From the NCBI RefSeq assembly GCF_020497125.1, contig NC_059080.1, positions 51,029,563 through 51,093,562 of the forward strand: DNA of 64,000 nt. Direction: 5' to 3'. Each line of letters starts with the position of its first letter. Within the stretch, counting starts at the first letter, position 1. Source of the stretch: Mauremys mutica. Lineage: Eukaryota; Chordata; Testudines; Geoemydidae. Below are positions 11,905 to 24,206 of the stretch, one piece after another. Under the pieces are notes generated by a model that was not told the DNA's origin, made no database searches, and saw nothing but the letters and a program-made list of their open reading frames with translations. The position numbers and the translations under genes were made by a program.

Positions 11905-14125
11905 GCTACCTTATTGAAGTCAGAACATGTAGGGATAAAGTGAGAAAGGCCAAAAGCCATGTAGAGTTGGACCTGGCAAAGGGAATTAAAACCAATAGTA
12001 AAAGGTTCTATAGCCATATAAATAAGAAGAAAACAAAGAAAGAAGAAGTGGGACCGCTAAACACTGAGGATGGAGTGGAGGTTAAGGATAATTTAGGCAT
12101 GGCCTAATATCTAAACAAATACTTTGCCTCAGTCTTTAATGAGGCTAATGAGGAGCTTAGGGATAATGATAGGATGACAAATGGGAATGAGGATATGGAG
12201 GTAGATATTAGCACATCTGAGGTAGAAGCCAAACTCAAACAGCTTAATGGGACTAAATCGGGGGGCCCAGACAATCTTCATCCGAGAATATTAAAGGAAC
12301 TGGCACATGAAATTGCAAGCCCATTAGCAAGAATTTTTAATGAATCTGTAAACTGAGGGGTTGTACCGTACAACTGGAGAATTGCTAACATAGTTCCTAT
12401 TTTTAAGAAAGGGAAAAAAGGTGATCCAGGTAACTACAGACCTGTTAGTTTGACATCTGTAGCATGCAAGGTCTTGGAAAAAAATTTGAAGGAGAAAGTA
12501 GTTAAGGACATTGAGGTCAATGGTAATTGGGACAAAATACAACATGGTTTTACAAAAGGTAAATTGTGCCAAACCAACCTGATCTCCTTCTTTGAGAAGG
12601 TAACAGATCTTTTAGACAAAGGAAATGCAGTGGATCTAATTTACCTCGATTTCAGTAAGGCATTTGATACGGTTCCACATGGGGAATTATTAGCTAAATT
12701 GGAAAAGATGGGGCTCAATATGAAAACTGAAAGGTGGGTAAAGAAATGGTTAAAGGGGAGACTACAACGGGTCATACTGAAAGGAGGTTACTAGTGGAGT
12801 TCCTCAGGGATCGGTTTTGGGACCAATCTTATTTAATCGTTTTATTACTGACTTTGGCACAAAACGTGGGAATGTGCTAATAAAGTTTGCGGATGACACG
12901 AAGCTGGGAGGTATTGCCAATACAGAGAGGAATCGGGATATCCTACAGGAAGATCTGGATGACCTTGTAAACTGGAGTAATAGTAATAGGATGAAATTTA
13001 ATAGTGAAAAGTGCAAGATCATGCATTTAGGGATTAATAACAAGAATTTTTGTTATAAACCAGAGATGCTTCACTTGGAAGTAATAGAGGAGGAGAAGGA
13101 CCTCAGAATATTGGTTGATCATAGGACTACGAGCTGCCAATGTGATATGGCTGTGAAAAAAGCTAATGCGGTCTTGGGATGCAACAGGTGAGGTATTTCC
13201 AGTAGAGATAAGGAGGTGTTAGTACCATTATACAAGGCACTGGTGAGACCTCATCTGGAATATTGTGCGCAGTTCTGGTCTCCCATGTTTAAGAAGGATG
13301 AATTCAAACTGGAACAGGTACAGAGAAGGGCTACTAGGATGATCCGAGGAATGGAAAACTTGTCTTATGAAAGGAGACTGAAAGAGCTTGGCTTGTTTAG
13401 CCTAACCAAAAGAAGGCTGAGGGGAGATATGATTGCTCTCTATAAATATATCAGAGGATAAATACCAGGGAGGGAGAGGAATTATTTAAGCTCAGTACCA
13501 ATGTGGACAAATGGATATAAACTGGCCATCAGGAAGTTTAGACTTGAAATTAGACGAAGGTTTCTAACCATTAGGGGAGTGACGTTCTGGAACAGCCTTC
13601 CAAGGGGAGCAGTGGAGGCAAAAGACATATCTGGCTTCAAGACTAAGCTCGATAAGTTTATGGAGGGGATGGTATGATGTGATAGCCTAATTCTGGCAAT
13701 TAATTGATCTTTGACTATTAGCGCTAAATATGCCCAATGGCCTGTGATGGGATGTTAGATGGGGTGGGATCTGAGTTACTACAGAGAATTCTTTCCTGGG
13801 TGTCTGGCTGGTGAGTCTTGCCCTCATGCTCAGGGTTGAACTGATCGCCATATTTGGGGTCGGGAAGGAATTTTTCTCCAGGGCAGATTGGCAGAGGCCC
13901 TGGGGTTTTTTCGCCTTCCTCTGTAACGTGGGACACGGGTCACTTGCTGGAGGATTCTCTGCACCTTGAAGTCTTTAAACCACAAGTTGAGGACTTCAAT
14001 ACCTCAGACATAGGTCAAAGGTTTGTTAAAAGAGTGGGTGGGTGAGATTCTGTGGCCTACTTTGTGTGGGAGGTCAGACTAGAAGATCATAATGGTCCCT
14101 TCTGACCTTAAAGTCTATCAGTCTA
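11905..14125 (+). mobile_element. CR1 LINE, longest copy in window (2.2 kb)
   Basis: ORF2 is readable in pieces. First comes a thumb-proximal SGGPDNLHPRILKELA stretch. The RT core follows (NYRPVSLTS, IYLDFSKAFDTVPH, FADDTKLGG), then the CR1 C-terminus ([22 protein letters not shown]). A stop at about 12355 and frameshifts near 12793 and 13191 break it. The 3' UTR ends near 14125 in the CTGACCTTAAAGTCTAT tail. It is 5'-truncated and lacks ORF1 and the endonuclease. It encodes no working protein. Confidence 0.93.
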
Positions 14126-15298
14126 TTCCTTCCTCAGGAATGGCTGTGAATAGAATTTGTCCCTCAGAGCCTGATCCAAAGCCAATTGAAGTCAGTAGGA
14201 ATCTTTCCACTGACTTTAATGCGTGTTTGATCAGGCCCCATGGATTGGCTGTGCAGTGTGAAAGTCACAGCTGATTGCAGGTGTCCCCTCTCCCCCCCAA
14301 CAAAGACACTGTGCCTCCCTTCACCCAGCTCCCTAACAGGACAGGAGCCCTTAGGTTGGGCACTAACAAGGGGTTTCTTTGTACCCACACTGCTAATTGC
14401 GAGCACCAAGTGGGTGTTTCCATGGGCTCTCAGGTGCATGCACACCCTTACTCTTGATCTGCTGCAGGCTCAAGCGGGAGCAGCCTGAGGGTCACAACAG
14501 CAGGAGGTAGAGCAGTAAAAACACCTCCTTCTCTTCTTTGTGATAAGAATAAGCTCCTCTTTGTCTGGGTCACATTCCAGAACAGTAACCTGAATGTTAG
14601 AGATGCAGGGAATGTGTCCAAGGAGGCTGTTTACCTCTTCTGGACAGCACCACACTGTGTTTGAAAATCACGCCCGCCCAAATACCAAGCAGTGAGGCAC
14701 ACACAGAGTCACTCAGTAACACAGAGTCAGATGTACTGAGTAGCCACTGAAACCCAGCTAAACACACACAGCAGTGCACAGATGGGCTCATCTCTGATTC
14801 ATGCTGATGCCCCCCTCCTTATGGAGAAGTGCAGTCATCTGTGATGCCAGCACAGGGATGTCAAACAGCTGGTGCGCAGTACAGATTCAGATTCTGCAGA
14901 AACCACTCTTCCATTTAAACCCCAAAGCAAGCTCTAAGGCCTCCTGGTTGTGAAGATTCCCTTCCACCAAGAGAGCAATTGATGCAAAACCAATGCCATG
15001 CCATCTTCCTGAGTCTGCTCGCAGCCTGAAATACTAGCTCTGATAGGTGCACTGCTCTACTCATCTCAATGATGTGTTAACTCTTATGCTTAATAGTGAC
15101 ACTTTAAAAGCCAGATTGTCAAATCATTTTATGTGTGCAACTGTTACACATATAATTGCATAATGATTCACACAAATTGGACAATCTCATGTATAAACAG
15201 CCAAATAAACAACAGAAGAAAGAGCAGTTGCACTAAAAGTCCCTGGTATCATTTTTTTCCCCTACAAAATGACACAGAATGCAACAATAATGTTCCTA
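14126..15298. other. Intergenic stretch, nothing recognised
   Basis: No gene or repeat was recognised apart from a short CAAAGCCAATTGAAGTCAGT hairpin-type fragment near 14,170-14,235. That motif recurs elsewhere in the window (about 26,320 and 40,970). Confidence 0.35.
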
Positions 15299-15412
15299 AG
15301 GTTGTAAGCTCTTTTAGGCAAGGACTGTATTTTTGTTCTGTTTGTAGTGCCTAACACAATAGGGTCCTAGTCCATGACTGGGGCTTCTAGGCACTACTAC
15401 AACTAAATAATG
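15299..15412 (+). repeat. Dispersed repeat, GCCTAACACAATAGGGTCC family
   Basis: It shares GTAAGCTCTTTTAGGCAAGG and CCTAACACAATAGGGTCCTA with copies at 27765-27866 (+), 38158-38229 (-) and 54493-54552 (-). It ends in an ATAATGATAATCA-like A/T tail, which suggests a SINE 3' end. The family name is not determined. Confidence 0.5.
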
Positions 15413-15715
15413 ATAATCACCAAAAATTTAAGTTACTGTGTAGGAGCCCCATTCCACTCTCAATCTTTGTATAACCGCCCCCACACCCACACATCATTTG
15501 TTATCAGAAGGAACTGGGTAACTCCGTAGTTCCAGCCCTCAGCCCTGCACTAAAAATGGAATTTGGCCCACTCACTGGGATGAATCTAATACTCCTGCAT
15601 GAAGGGAGCTCAAGAAATCCCAATTAGGGCCCATCCAGCTTTAAAGGGAAACTAAAACCTCAATTATTTATTAATTAATAACTAATCAATCAAGCAGAAA
15701 AAGGTCTAACATGAT

Positions 15716-15975
15716 CCAATGGCTGGAAGTTGAAGCTAGACAAAGTCAGACTTGAAATAAGGCATACATTTTTAACAGTGAGGATAATTAACAACTTATA
15801 AAAGGCTGGTGGATTCTCAATCACTGACCATTTTAAAATCAAGACTGGATGTTTTTCTAAAAGCTCTGCTCTAGGAAGTATTTTGGGGCAGTTCTCTGGC
15901 CTGTGCTATATAGGAGGTCAGATGGATGTTCATTGTGGTGCCTTCTGGCCTTGGAATTTATAAATCTATTAACTG
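15716..15975 (+). mobile_element. CR1 LINE, 3' tail, degenerate
   Basis: The stretch from AGACTTGAAATAAGGCATAC through GGCAGTTCTCTGGCCTGTGC matches a CR1 C-terminus and 3' UTR of another subfamily. The tail fragment at 49425-49512 is the same type. Confidence 0.65.
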
Positions 15976-16014
15976 AATGTAGATATGACAGAAAAACTTG
16001 CACATGTGGAAAGA

Positions 16015-16277
16015 CTGTCTCTTTTGCTCAGAGAGGAGTTGAACTAAATAGGACACATTAGAAATACAGAAACTAATGAATGTACTCAAGTCAGCTGAAG
16101 CTATCCTAGAACTATTAGCAATTACCTTTGAAAAAGAATGGAGGAGGGTGAGGTCCTAGAGGACGGGAGAAGGGCAAACATTGTACCTATCTTTAAAAAG
16201 GAAACAAAGAGGACCTGGGAAATTATAAACCAGTCATTCTAACTTTGATACCTGGAAAGATAGGAACAAATTATTAA
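16015..16277 (+). mobile_element. CR1 ORF2 fragment
   Basis: Degenerate frames resemble the RT region just upstream of NYKPVILT (pattern: ANIVPIFKKE, GNYKP). It stops abruptly at the A/T-rich element that follows. About 0.9 kb of expected ORF2 is missing before the next CR1 piece at 16780, so the two may be separate copies or a deleted one. Confidence 0.6.
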
Positions 16278-16775
16278 TAGAGCTATCAATTAATCACAGT
16301 TAAATCACATGATTAACTCAAAAAATTAATCACGATTAATTGCACTTATAACAATAGAATATCAACTGAAATGTATTAAATATTTTTGGATGTTTTTCTA
16401 CATTTTCAATATTGATTTTGATTACAACACAGAATACAAACTGCACAGTGCTCACTTTATATTATTTTTTATTACAAATATATGCACTGTAAAATGATAA
16501 AATAAATAGTATTTTTCAATTCACCTCATACAAGTACTGAAGTGCAATTTCTTTATTGTGAAAGTGTAACTTACAAATGCAGATTTTTTTTGGTTACATA
16601 ACTGCACTCAAAAACAAAACAGTGTAAAACTTTAGAGCCTACAAGTCCACTCAGTCCTACTTCTTATTCTGTCAATCGCTAAGACAAACAAGTTTGTTTA
16701 CACTGACGGTAGATATTGCTGCCTGCTTCTTATTTACAATATCACCTGAAAGTGAGAACAGGCCTCAGCTTTAGA
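16278..16775. mobile_element. A/T-rich repeat with ATTAATCACGATTAAT motif
   Basis: It begins with repeated inverted ATTAATC/GATTAAT words and continues about 500 bp of A/T-rich sequence without frames. It lies between two CR1 pieces, so it looks inserted. I recognise the opening motif as a recurrent vertebrate repeat but cannot assign a class with certainty. Confidence 0.5.
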
Positions 16776-16779
16776 AAAA

Positions 16780-17255
16780 AATCAGCAAATTGGAGAGAGT
16801 CCCAAGGAGAGTGACAAAAATGATCAAAGGTTTAGAAAACCTGCCCTGTGAGGAAAGATTAACAAAATTCGGCATGTTTAGTCTTGAGAAAAGAAGACTG
16901 AGGGTGGGGGACCTGAGAAGGACAGTTTTCAGAATATTAAGGGCTATTATAAAGAGGATAGGGATCAAATGTTCGCCACGTCCTCTGAAGGTAGGACAAG
17001 AAATAATGCACTTAATCTGCAGCAAGGGAGATTTAGGTTAGATATTAGGAAAATCTTTCTAACTCTCAGAGTAGTTAAACTCTGGAATAGGCTTCCAAGG
17101 GAGGCTGTGGAATCCCAGTCACTGGAGCTTTTAAAGATCAGGTTGGACAAACCCCTGTCAGGGATGGTCTAAATCTATTTGGTTCTGCTTCAGTGCAGGG
17201 AGCTGGACTAGCTGACCTCTGAAATTCCCTTCCACCTCTACATTTCTATGATTCT
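16780..17255 (+). mobile_element. CR1 LINE, 3' end
   Basis: Broken frames read [31 protein letters not shown] and [19 protein letters not shown], then the 3' UTR and an ATTTCTATGATTCTATGA end. It is the same subfamily as 1-476. The following 17256-17530 shows nothing recognised. Confidence 0.88.
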
Positions 17256-17536
17256 ATGAATGGCATAGAGAAAAATCTGATGTTTCCATTTACTCTGACT
17301 TGTAACACAAGAACAAGAGGTCACACAAGTGACACCTGTAAAACTGATCAAAAGATACTTTTTCAGCACAACAAATACTTCACCTATGATGCTTGCTAAT
17401 CTTGAGATCATGGAGGGTGGGAGCTGAGTGGGACTGAAAAACAGATTTGCTATTTATCTAGATAATGAGAACATCCACAGTTACATTAGAAAGGACAAAA
17501 ACATGTAAGGGATATATAAACCCTCACAATTTAGGG

Positions 17537-17939
17537 CAGTGGTGGGCAACCTGTGGCCTGCAGGCCGCACGTGGCCCATCAGGGTAACTCTGCAGTTAAA
17601 GTATGATTTATGCCCTAAACCAGTGGTGGGAATCTGCGGCCCGTCAGGGTAAACCACTGGTGGGCTGGGAGACTGTTTACATTGACCCTCCGCAAGCATG
17701 GCTGCCCACAGCTCCCAGTGGCCGCAGTTCGCTGTTCCCGGCCAATGGCAGCTGCGGGAAGCGGTGTGGGCTGCAGGGACATGCTGGCTGCCGCTTCCCA
17801 CAGCTCCCAGTGGCTGGGAACAGCGAACCGTGGCCACTGGTAGCTGCGGGCAGCCATGCCTGCCGACAGTCAATGTAAACAAACTGTCTCATGGCCCACC
17901 AGTGGATTACCTTGACGGGCCACAGATTGCCCACCACTG
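17537..17939. mobile_element. hAT-like MITE with rearranged left arm
   Basis: The termini CAGTGGTGGGCAACC and TTGCCCACCACTG are flanked by ATTTAGGG (17529-17536) and GTTTAGGG (17940-17947), a 7/8 TSD. The left arm contains a second terminus (17620 on), preceded by 28 bp that are the reverse complement of the right host flank (17940-17968). The interior is a long GC-rich palindrome of about 190-bp arms. Confidence 0.75.
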
Positions 17940-17974
17940 GTTTAGGGCATAAATCATACTTTAACTGCGTGGGG

Positions 17975-18151
17975 GTTGGAAAAAATGTTCTCTATCAGCT
18001 GTTTTATTGTGTGATTGTCCATTACAGGAATTCTTGTACCTTCCTTGGCAGCGTCTAGTACTGGCCACTGTCAGACAGAAGTTACAAAAGTAGAAGGACA
18101 TAGTGGATACCACTGATCTGATCCAGTATGGAAATTCCTAGGTTCCCATAT
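17975..18151 (+). mobile_element. CR1 LINE, 3' tail fragment
   Basis: It contains TACTGGCCACTGTCAGACAG and ends in a degraded GATCCAGTATGGAAATTCCT. This is the tail type of the CR1 at 8808-9969. Confidence 0.6.
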
Positions 18152-18162
18152 ATATAGACTTG

Positions 18163-18256
18163 GGCGCAGATCTTCAGCTGATGTAAAGAGAAGCAGCTCT
18201 GGTGAACTCTGTAGAGCTCTGATGATTTACACCAGCTGAGATGCTGGTCCTTAAAG
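18163..18256. repeat. Hairpin repeat (CAGATCTTCAGCTGATGTAA type)
   Basis: The left half, CTTCAGCTGATGTAA, is complementary to the right half, TTTACACCAGCTGAGATG. A related copy lies at about 58640-58710. It is probably a relic of a small inverted-repeat element. The rest to 18495 is blank. Confidence 0.45.
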
Positions 18257-18500
18257 ATAGTTCCAACATTCTATGTACTGGGGCTAATTTCCAAAGTTCT
18301 TTCAAATAGAAATGGTGCCACTCTGGTTCCACTGGCAAGCGGTTAGGCAAATGCTTGAGTTGTGCTGTGTTCACATAATATGAAGACATAAATAAAACTG
18401 AGCTCTTGGGACCAGATTTTCAAGAGCTCAGAACCCAGGAGCTCCCTTTGTGACATCTATGGCCAGATTTTCAGGAGAGTTCAGAACTCAACATGCACCT

Positions 18501-19349
18501 TGTAGCATGGTCTCAGTTGGTCCGCCAAGTCGCTGGCGGCAGCGGGGAGCTACTGCCTAGCCAAAAGGCCCTGGTCACCCTTCTCTCAACAGGGAATTAG
18601 CGGAGGGAGATGTGCCATCACAGCTGGCACAACACGGGAGCACCAGCAAGAGTCCATGGCACACCCCTCAGTCACAGGAGCACCAGCAAGAGTTCATGGC
18701 ACACCCCTCGGCAAGGGAGCATCGGCAAGAGTCCTTAGCACTTTATCGGGGTTCTGCCTCCCCACAGCAGGGGTAGGGGAACACAGGCCCACCTGACTCC
18801 ACTGCATTCCAGCCCAGGGCCCTGATATGGTGGTGGCAGGGAGAGGGGTCCCACCACTGGGTCAGCAGGGATCCACCCGCAACATGCTAACCAAACACCA
18901 ACTCACCGCACTGTCCAGTTCTGCCCCTGATCTACTTCCTACCCAGTCTCTCGAGTGGGTCCCTCTGGTTCCTCCAACTTGTAGTGATATTCAGCCGCCG
19001 GTAGCTTCAGCTCGCCCTCAGCACCAGGCTCGAGTCGCTGCCCAGCTCCTCCAGTTCCTCAGGGTACTCTGCAGCTGGCAGTCCTGGTAGCCTGAGTCCT
19101 TCCTCTGGGTCAGGTTTCCCTCGGTCTAGGGCGTCCCCTGGCTCAGCAGCAGGGTCCACAGGGAGTAGCCTGGGTCTGTCTCCTTCCCTAGGGCTGCCCT
19201 CACTGTGCTAAGGGCCCCACCTTTTGTACTTCCTGTTCCACCCCTCCCCTTCCGGGGGGTGGAGTAATTTGGCCTGGCTCTGCCCACTCAGGCTGAGAGA
19301 GTGGCTCATCACCCTCTGGTTCGGAGGGAGACCACACTGGCTTCCTACA
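18501..19349 (-). mobile_element. Solo LTR with perfect 5-bp TSD
   Basis: The element runs TGTAGCATGG...CTTCCTACA with TG...CA ends. CACCT is duplicated at 18496-18500 and 19350-19354. The minus orientation is inferred from the A-rich GTACAAAAGG box (revcomp, near 19230) upstream of GC-rich sequence. It contains three units of a tandem repeat of about 45 bp (GGAGCACCAGCAAGAGTCC) at 18630-18750. No viral genes are present. Confidence 0.75.
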
Positions 19350-19354
19350 CACCT

Positions 19355-22300
19355 GACATGCTGAGCTCTCCTAAACTCTGGCCACTGATTTTGGTGTCCA
19401 AATGGGAGCTGATCTTGTCTGAAAATCCAGCCTTTAATGTTCCGATTTTGAGGAGTTAATTGTTTGTTTCTGCATGGGAAGATCTTTGGAAATTGTAACT
19501 TGGAGTGACCATGCCTTCAAAACAGGACAAAAGGAACTAATTCACTTCCTATTTACCAGGGATTTCCTGGCATTCTGGGCATCAAACTGCCAACCCCGGG
19601 GAAGGAGCTTGTATGTACGGCAGCAGCAAAGTAGGGTTCCCCACAATGCTGGGATCATGAGCTTACGCTGCTGGAGCCCCTTCTAGGAGTGTAGCAGTTT
19701 AAAAGGCGTGTGTGTGTGTGTGTGTGTGTGTTCACAGCAGACAGGGTCTGAGTCTCAGCATTCATCGGGGGGGAATTGGGACTGAGTTCATACGCAGGCA
19801 GGTGACTGAATGATTCTTGTAACTGCCGTAGCAATAGCCAATCTGTGGTGGCACACTGGGGTCTCTGATCATTTATTTGCATTGCATTTCTAAGACCTTC
19901 CTTTTCTAGACATTTAAGCTTTTAGGTGAAATTCTGTGCTATGAGGCACAGCACACAACTTGAGCCCAGGGCAAGGAGCAGCAAGGGTGGCTTTAAGATG
20001 GAGTGTAGCATAGACAGTCTGGGGCAACTCTCTGGCTGCCCTCTGATCTGCCACAAGCACTTAAAAATACAGTCATATTAGCAAGTGGTTAAAAGTGTGA
20101 ATTAAAATATATGGACGAGGCAGCATCCTCTCATCAGTCTGCAGCTTTTGCTATCAAAAGCACTGATATTGTTACAATGAGCATGGTATAGAATTAGGGC
20201 CTTCTCACTGTGGGTTCTGTCTGCAGGTCCCCAGTGTCAGTCTCCTTGTTGTCCTTGGCTCTGAAGCGGCTCTGTAGTTGCAGGGAGCTGGAATTTGGAA
20301 TAAGGACTGGGCTGGTACTGCACCCTCATGAAGCGTGCGTGCGCTTGGAAGTGAAGTGTGTTCTCCAGATTTCCTCTGTGAAAAGCTCGTGTGTTACATG
20401 CATAACATGTGATGTTGCACTTAAAGATCCACTGATGCTGCCACAAACCCCCTAATAATCTCCTGGGCCTGGACCCTTGGCTATAGATAGGGAGTGCAGC
20501 TCAAAGGACTCATCCAATGCCCCTGTGTTAGTTAGAGCAGCCTGTCACTGGCCCCCAAGGGACTAAGGCAGCCAGGGGTCCATGGTGTCATTCCCTCTTT
20601 ACACTGGTATACCCCATATCACAGCAGCTGGAGTGTGGTGGTTTAAGAGTTGCAAAACTGCCTCTACTGCATAGGGTCTTCCCCTCCACTGGGGTGATAT
20701 GACACTCCCATGGCCAACTAAACTGTCTTTAGGGCCATAATCTGCAGGCACAAAGCAGCTGAGCTGCACCACCCCAGAGGAGCTGGAGTGCTATGGAAAT
20801 AATCTGGTTGATGCATCGTACATTTCCTTATATTCCATCTCTCTGTATTTTTATTATTTGGGACATTTGCATGAAAATAGGATTTTATTGCCAAGGTGTC
20901 ATCAACTCCTCCTGGTCATTCCCCATCTGAAGTCATATCCCTCTCTGCAATTTCATAAACAGCTGCACAGAAACGAGTTGTGTGGTCTCAAACAGAAGAT
21001 CAACTTCGGGGGCAGAATAAGCTGCGACAGCCAATGAATTCTTAAAAATAGGGAACTAGTTTTCTTGCAATGTCTGACTAATAAATATTGTGGGGAAGAC
21101 AAAGACCGGACAGATATATCAGAGGAGTTCTCATTAAAATGGGCCAAATTCATACTCCACGGGAGTTACACTAAGGATGCATTTGACCTGATAGTTTTAG
21201 GTGGCAACAGATGTTTAACTCCCTGTCAAATCATAAATACAATTCAGAGAGATTGAGCAGATGGGGAATGTATAACATGTGACTTAGGTTCTGAGCTAAT
21301 CTTTGGCTAAGGAAGATGAAAAAGAAGGAAAAAAAATTTCCCCAGCCTGAAACCCTGATTGTAAAGGGTGTATCATAAATGATGTCTTATCACTTTGCTC
21401 ATTATAGGGAAGAATTCTTCAAAGCCCTGATGACACTTACAGTGCTTTATAACCAGCTCAGCCACTGAGCACTTCCTTTTGTGGTTGGCCTAGGCAGAAG
21501 TAAGTGCTTCTTGCAAAAAAAAGAGATAAGTGCCAACAAAGAGTCATTTAGATGATGTTTAGATAGGGGAGAGGTTAAGCAATGCATCAAAGGTACAGTT
21601 CTTGGAGTGCACCAAACCATGTCTGAAAAACAGAAGTGGGAGGACGAGGGGCAGGCCAGCAACTGCCTTTCTCTCCCATGGCAGTGGTATGCAATCAGTG
21701 TATTCCTTTAACAAGTTTAGCCCTTTGGGAGAGGCCAAGAATGAGCACTGATGACACTTATTCCAGCCCTGCTCCCGCCTCGTTCCCCACATCTATCTCC
21801 CTTGCCATCTCCAAGCAAGAAGAATCTGTTGAAAAGATCTCTATTATCCCACAAGGACATCACACCTGCCAATTTTGCCACCTCTGATATCCTCTACCAT
21901 TAAATCCTCATTTTCCCTGCCCCTTTCAGCTCTCTCTTTGATCTCCTGACACTGTCTCAAACAACATCCTTTCTTCCAATAAAAGGGCATCCTGCATTGG
22001 CTATATTCCCTTGTTTTCAACCTCTGTCTCTCTAAGTTTAACCACTCCTTTTTCACTGATATCTTCCATGATATCCCCAAACAGCCAAGATCCCCTGTCA
22101 AAAATCCCTTCCTACCACCCCTTCTCTCATTAAAAACAAAGACAGACTTTGGGCAACTTTTATAGTCAATCATAGCATTTTGGGGCCACAGCTATACTAG
22201 GCGAGAGAGAGAAAACACAGGCTATTGAAATTAATAATCAGGTTTAAACCTAACTCAATGTGATATGGAGGAGAAGCTGCCCCCCTGACTTATCTTGGAA

Positions 22301-22889
22301 CTCATGTGGTAGGAGAGGTGTTGGCATGGGTGCTGACTGGTGGCCCTCCATCATTTTAATTCTTTGGGTGGTCCCCAGCTGGTGGAGGGAAGGGAGCACT
22401 ATCTCAGCAGTGGGCAACGGAGATCAAAGTAGGAGAGTAGCTCATAATTTCTGGTGTCATCATGGGGGTTGATGCCACGTGGTGATGTGTCATTGTATCT
22501 TCTTGTGTGATGGGACGTAGCACATGTCCAGACACACACAGTGAGGAGCAATGTAGGGAAATATGCCTTGTGCTCCCAGTTTCCCCCCCCCCATCTTGTA
22601 GGAGACAGGAGGGAGAAAGGGGACCCCCAGCTGAGTCAGTTCTTCTCCCCTCACTCACTCTTGGGAAAAGCTAGCCCAACCTGAATTTCCCCAGCCAGGT
22701 GCCAGCTCCCGCTCCTGCTCCCTCTTCATATTCTCTCCTGGTAAGTCATTTCCTCAGTCAGTGAAGAAGTGGGAGGAGGAGGAGACAGAGCTCCAGGACA
22801 TCTGACTCTGTCAAGCCCAAGACAGTAGAGGAGGAGGATTTGTGCTCCCATTCCCTCCCCCTCACTGCAACCCCTGCCCCAGCTCTTCA
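19355..22889. other. Intergenic stretch, nothing recognised
   Basis: Only a (GT)n tract at 19707-19731 and short chance frames are visible. There is no gene, and no repeat with clear termini was recognised. Confidence 0.35.
19707..19731. repeat. (GT)n microsatellite
   Basis: About 12 uninterrupted GT units. Confidence 0.95.
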
Positions 22890-23215
22890 CCTTGGGGTGC
22901 TGATGACCAGTCACAGACCCCTCAGGGAGGTTACTGGCTGAGCCCTTCCGCTTGGCAGTGATAATGGCCAGACGCAGGCTTCATGGAAATACATAACTCA
23001 GCTCCTCTGTTGTGCCAGGCTGATGTCAAGGGACAGGCTTTGGAGAGGTAACTGGCTCAGCATTTCTAGACTGCTGGGAACAAGCCTTGGTGAGGTCATT
23101 GTAGCAACACCTCTAGCTTGCTGGGCTGATGCCAAGACACACGCCTCTGGTCACAGATCAGTAGTTTAGCTTGCAGGGCTGATGCCAAGACTCAGGGCTC
23201 TGTTAAAGTTACTAG
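22890..23215. repeat. Degenerate tandem repeat
   Basis: Four or five loosely repeated blocks contain GGGCTGATGCCAAGACACA-like and GAGGTTACTGGCTGAGC-like words at roughly 65-75 bp spacing. No coding potential is seen. The following 23216-24200 shows nothing recognised. Confidence 0.5.
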
Positions 23216-24206
23216 CGCGCATGCATGTGCATGCAGAGCGTGAAGCTGTGCAGGTGAACATCCACTGAGCACCCATCTACAGCTTCTTTGAGCTCCATCA
23301 GTGCTAGGAATGGCTTTGACCCAGTGCTGGTGGGTGTGGGGATGACGGGGTGGGGTGCAGAGAGGTGAGAGCTGTCTGCAGTTCTTTGCAGCCCTTTCCC
23401 GCCAACTAACATAGATGTCTGAAAAACACACATTCCTCTTGCCAACCCTGACGAGTATCGAAGGGCAAGCCAGGGGTTAAGGGTAGGAGACTCCAGCCAG
23501 AAGGGGCATGGTCAGGCAATGGGCCCATGACAGACTGTAAGCTGATGGTGCCCTGGCCAGTCATCCCAGCATTACAGAGAAAACATGTAAGGGGATAACC
23601 CCTCCCCCATAGCTTTTCCCAGGTGCTCATCAATCGCCAGGACATGTATGACAAGTGAGTGGGTCTCGACAGATAGGTGTACTCATTTGTTAGCACCTAT
23701 TTGTTAGCTGAGAGGACAAACAATGGCAAGGCACAGGAGGCAGTTTGTCCTGGAGCATTGCTTTCCCAGGGCTTGTTAGGCACTCGGGATCCCTCCTCCA
23801 GATGCCTGCTTCTTTTTGAAATCGGAATTTTTTAAACCCTTTTATATCAGCAGTGCTGGCTTGCTTTGTTCCCTTCCTATCTGCAGGGCTGCTGCTGCTC
23901 CTTCCTCTAATAACGCTGACTGGGCTGGTCAGCAGAGCCATGGCAGCAATCTCAGGCTCTTTTAGTTCTTGAAAACAAAGTGCAGGCTCTGTTTCCTAGA
24001 AGGAAAAAATGACTCAAACCCTCAGAGCTTTCTAACCTCATTCCCTGCCATCTGCATTCCTGGAATGGACACAAGGGGCTACATAAGGAGATGGCCTGCC
24101 AGTGCTGAATGGGAACATCTTTATTTGATCACAAGGTTTTTTTATATGCTGGAAAGAACCTTTCACTCTGTTGGGACTTCATTACAGCAATGCAGCATAA
24201 CAATGC

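Noticed and set aside
22890..23215. CRISPR-like repeat array
   Set aside because: The units are degenerate with no constant repeat and spacer lengths, and the genome is clearly eukaryotic.
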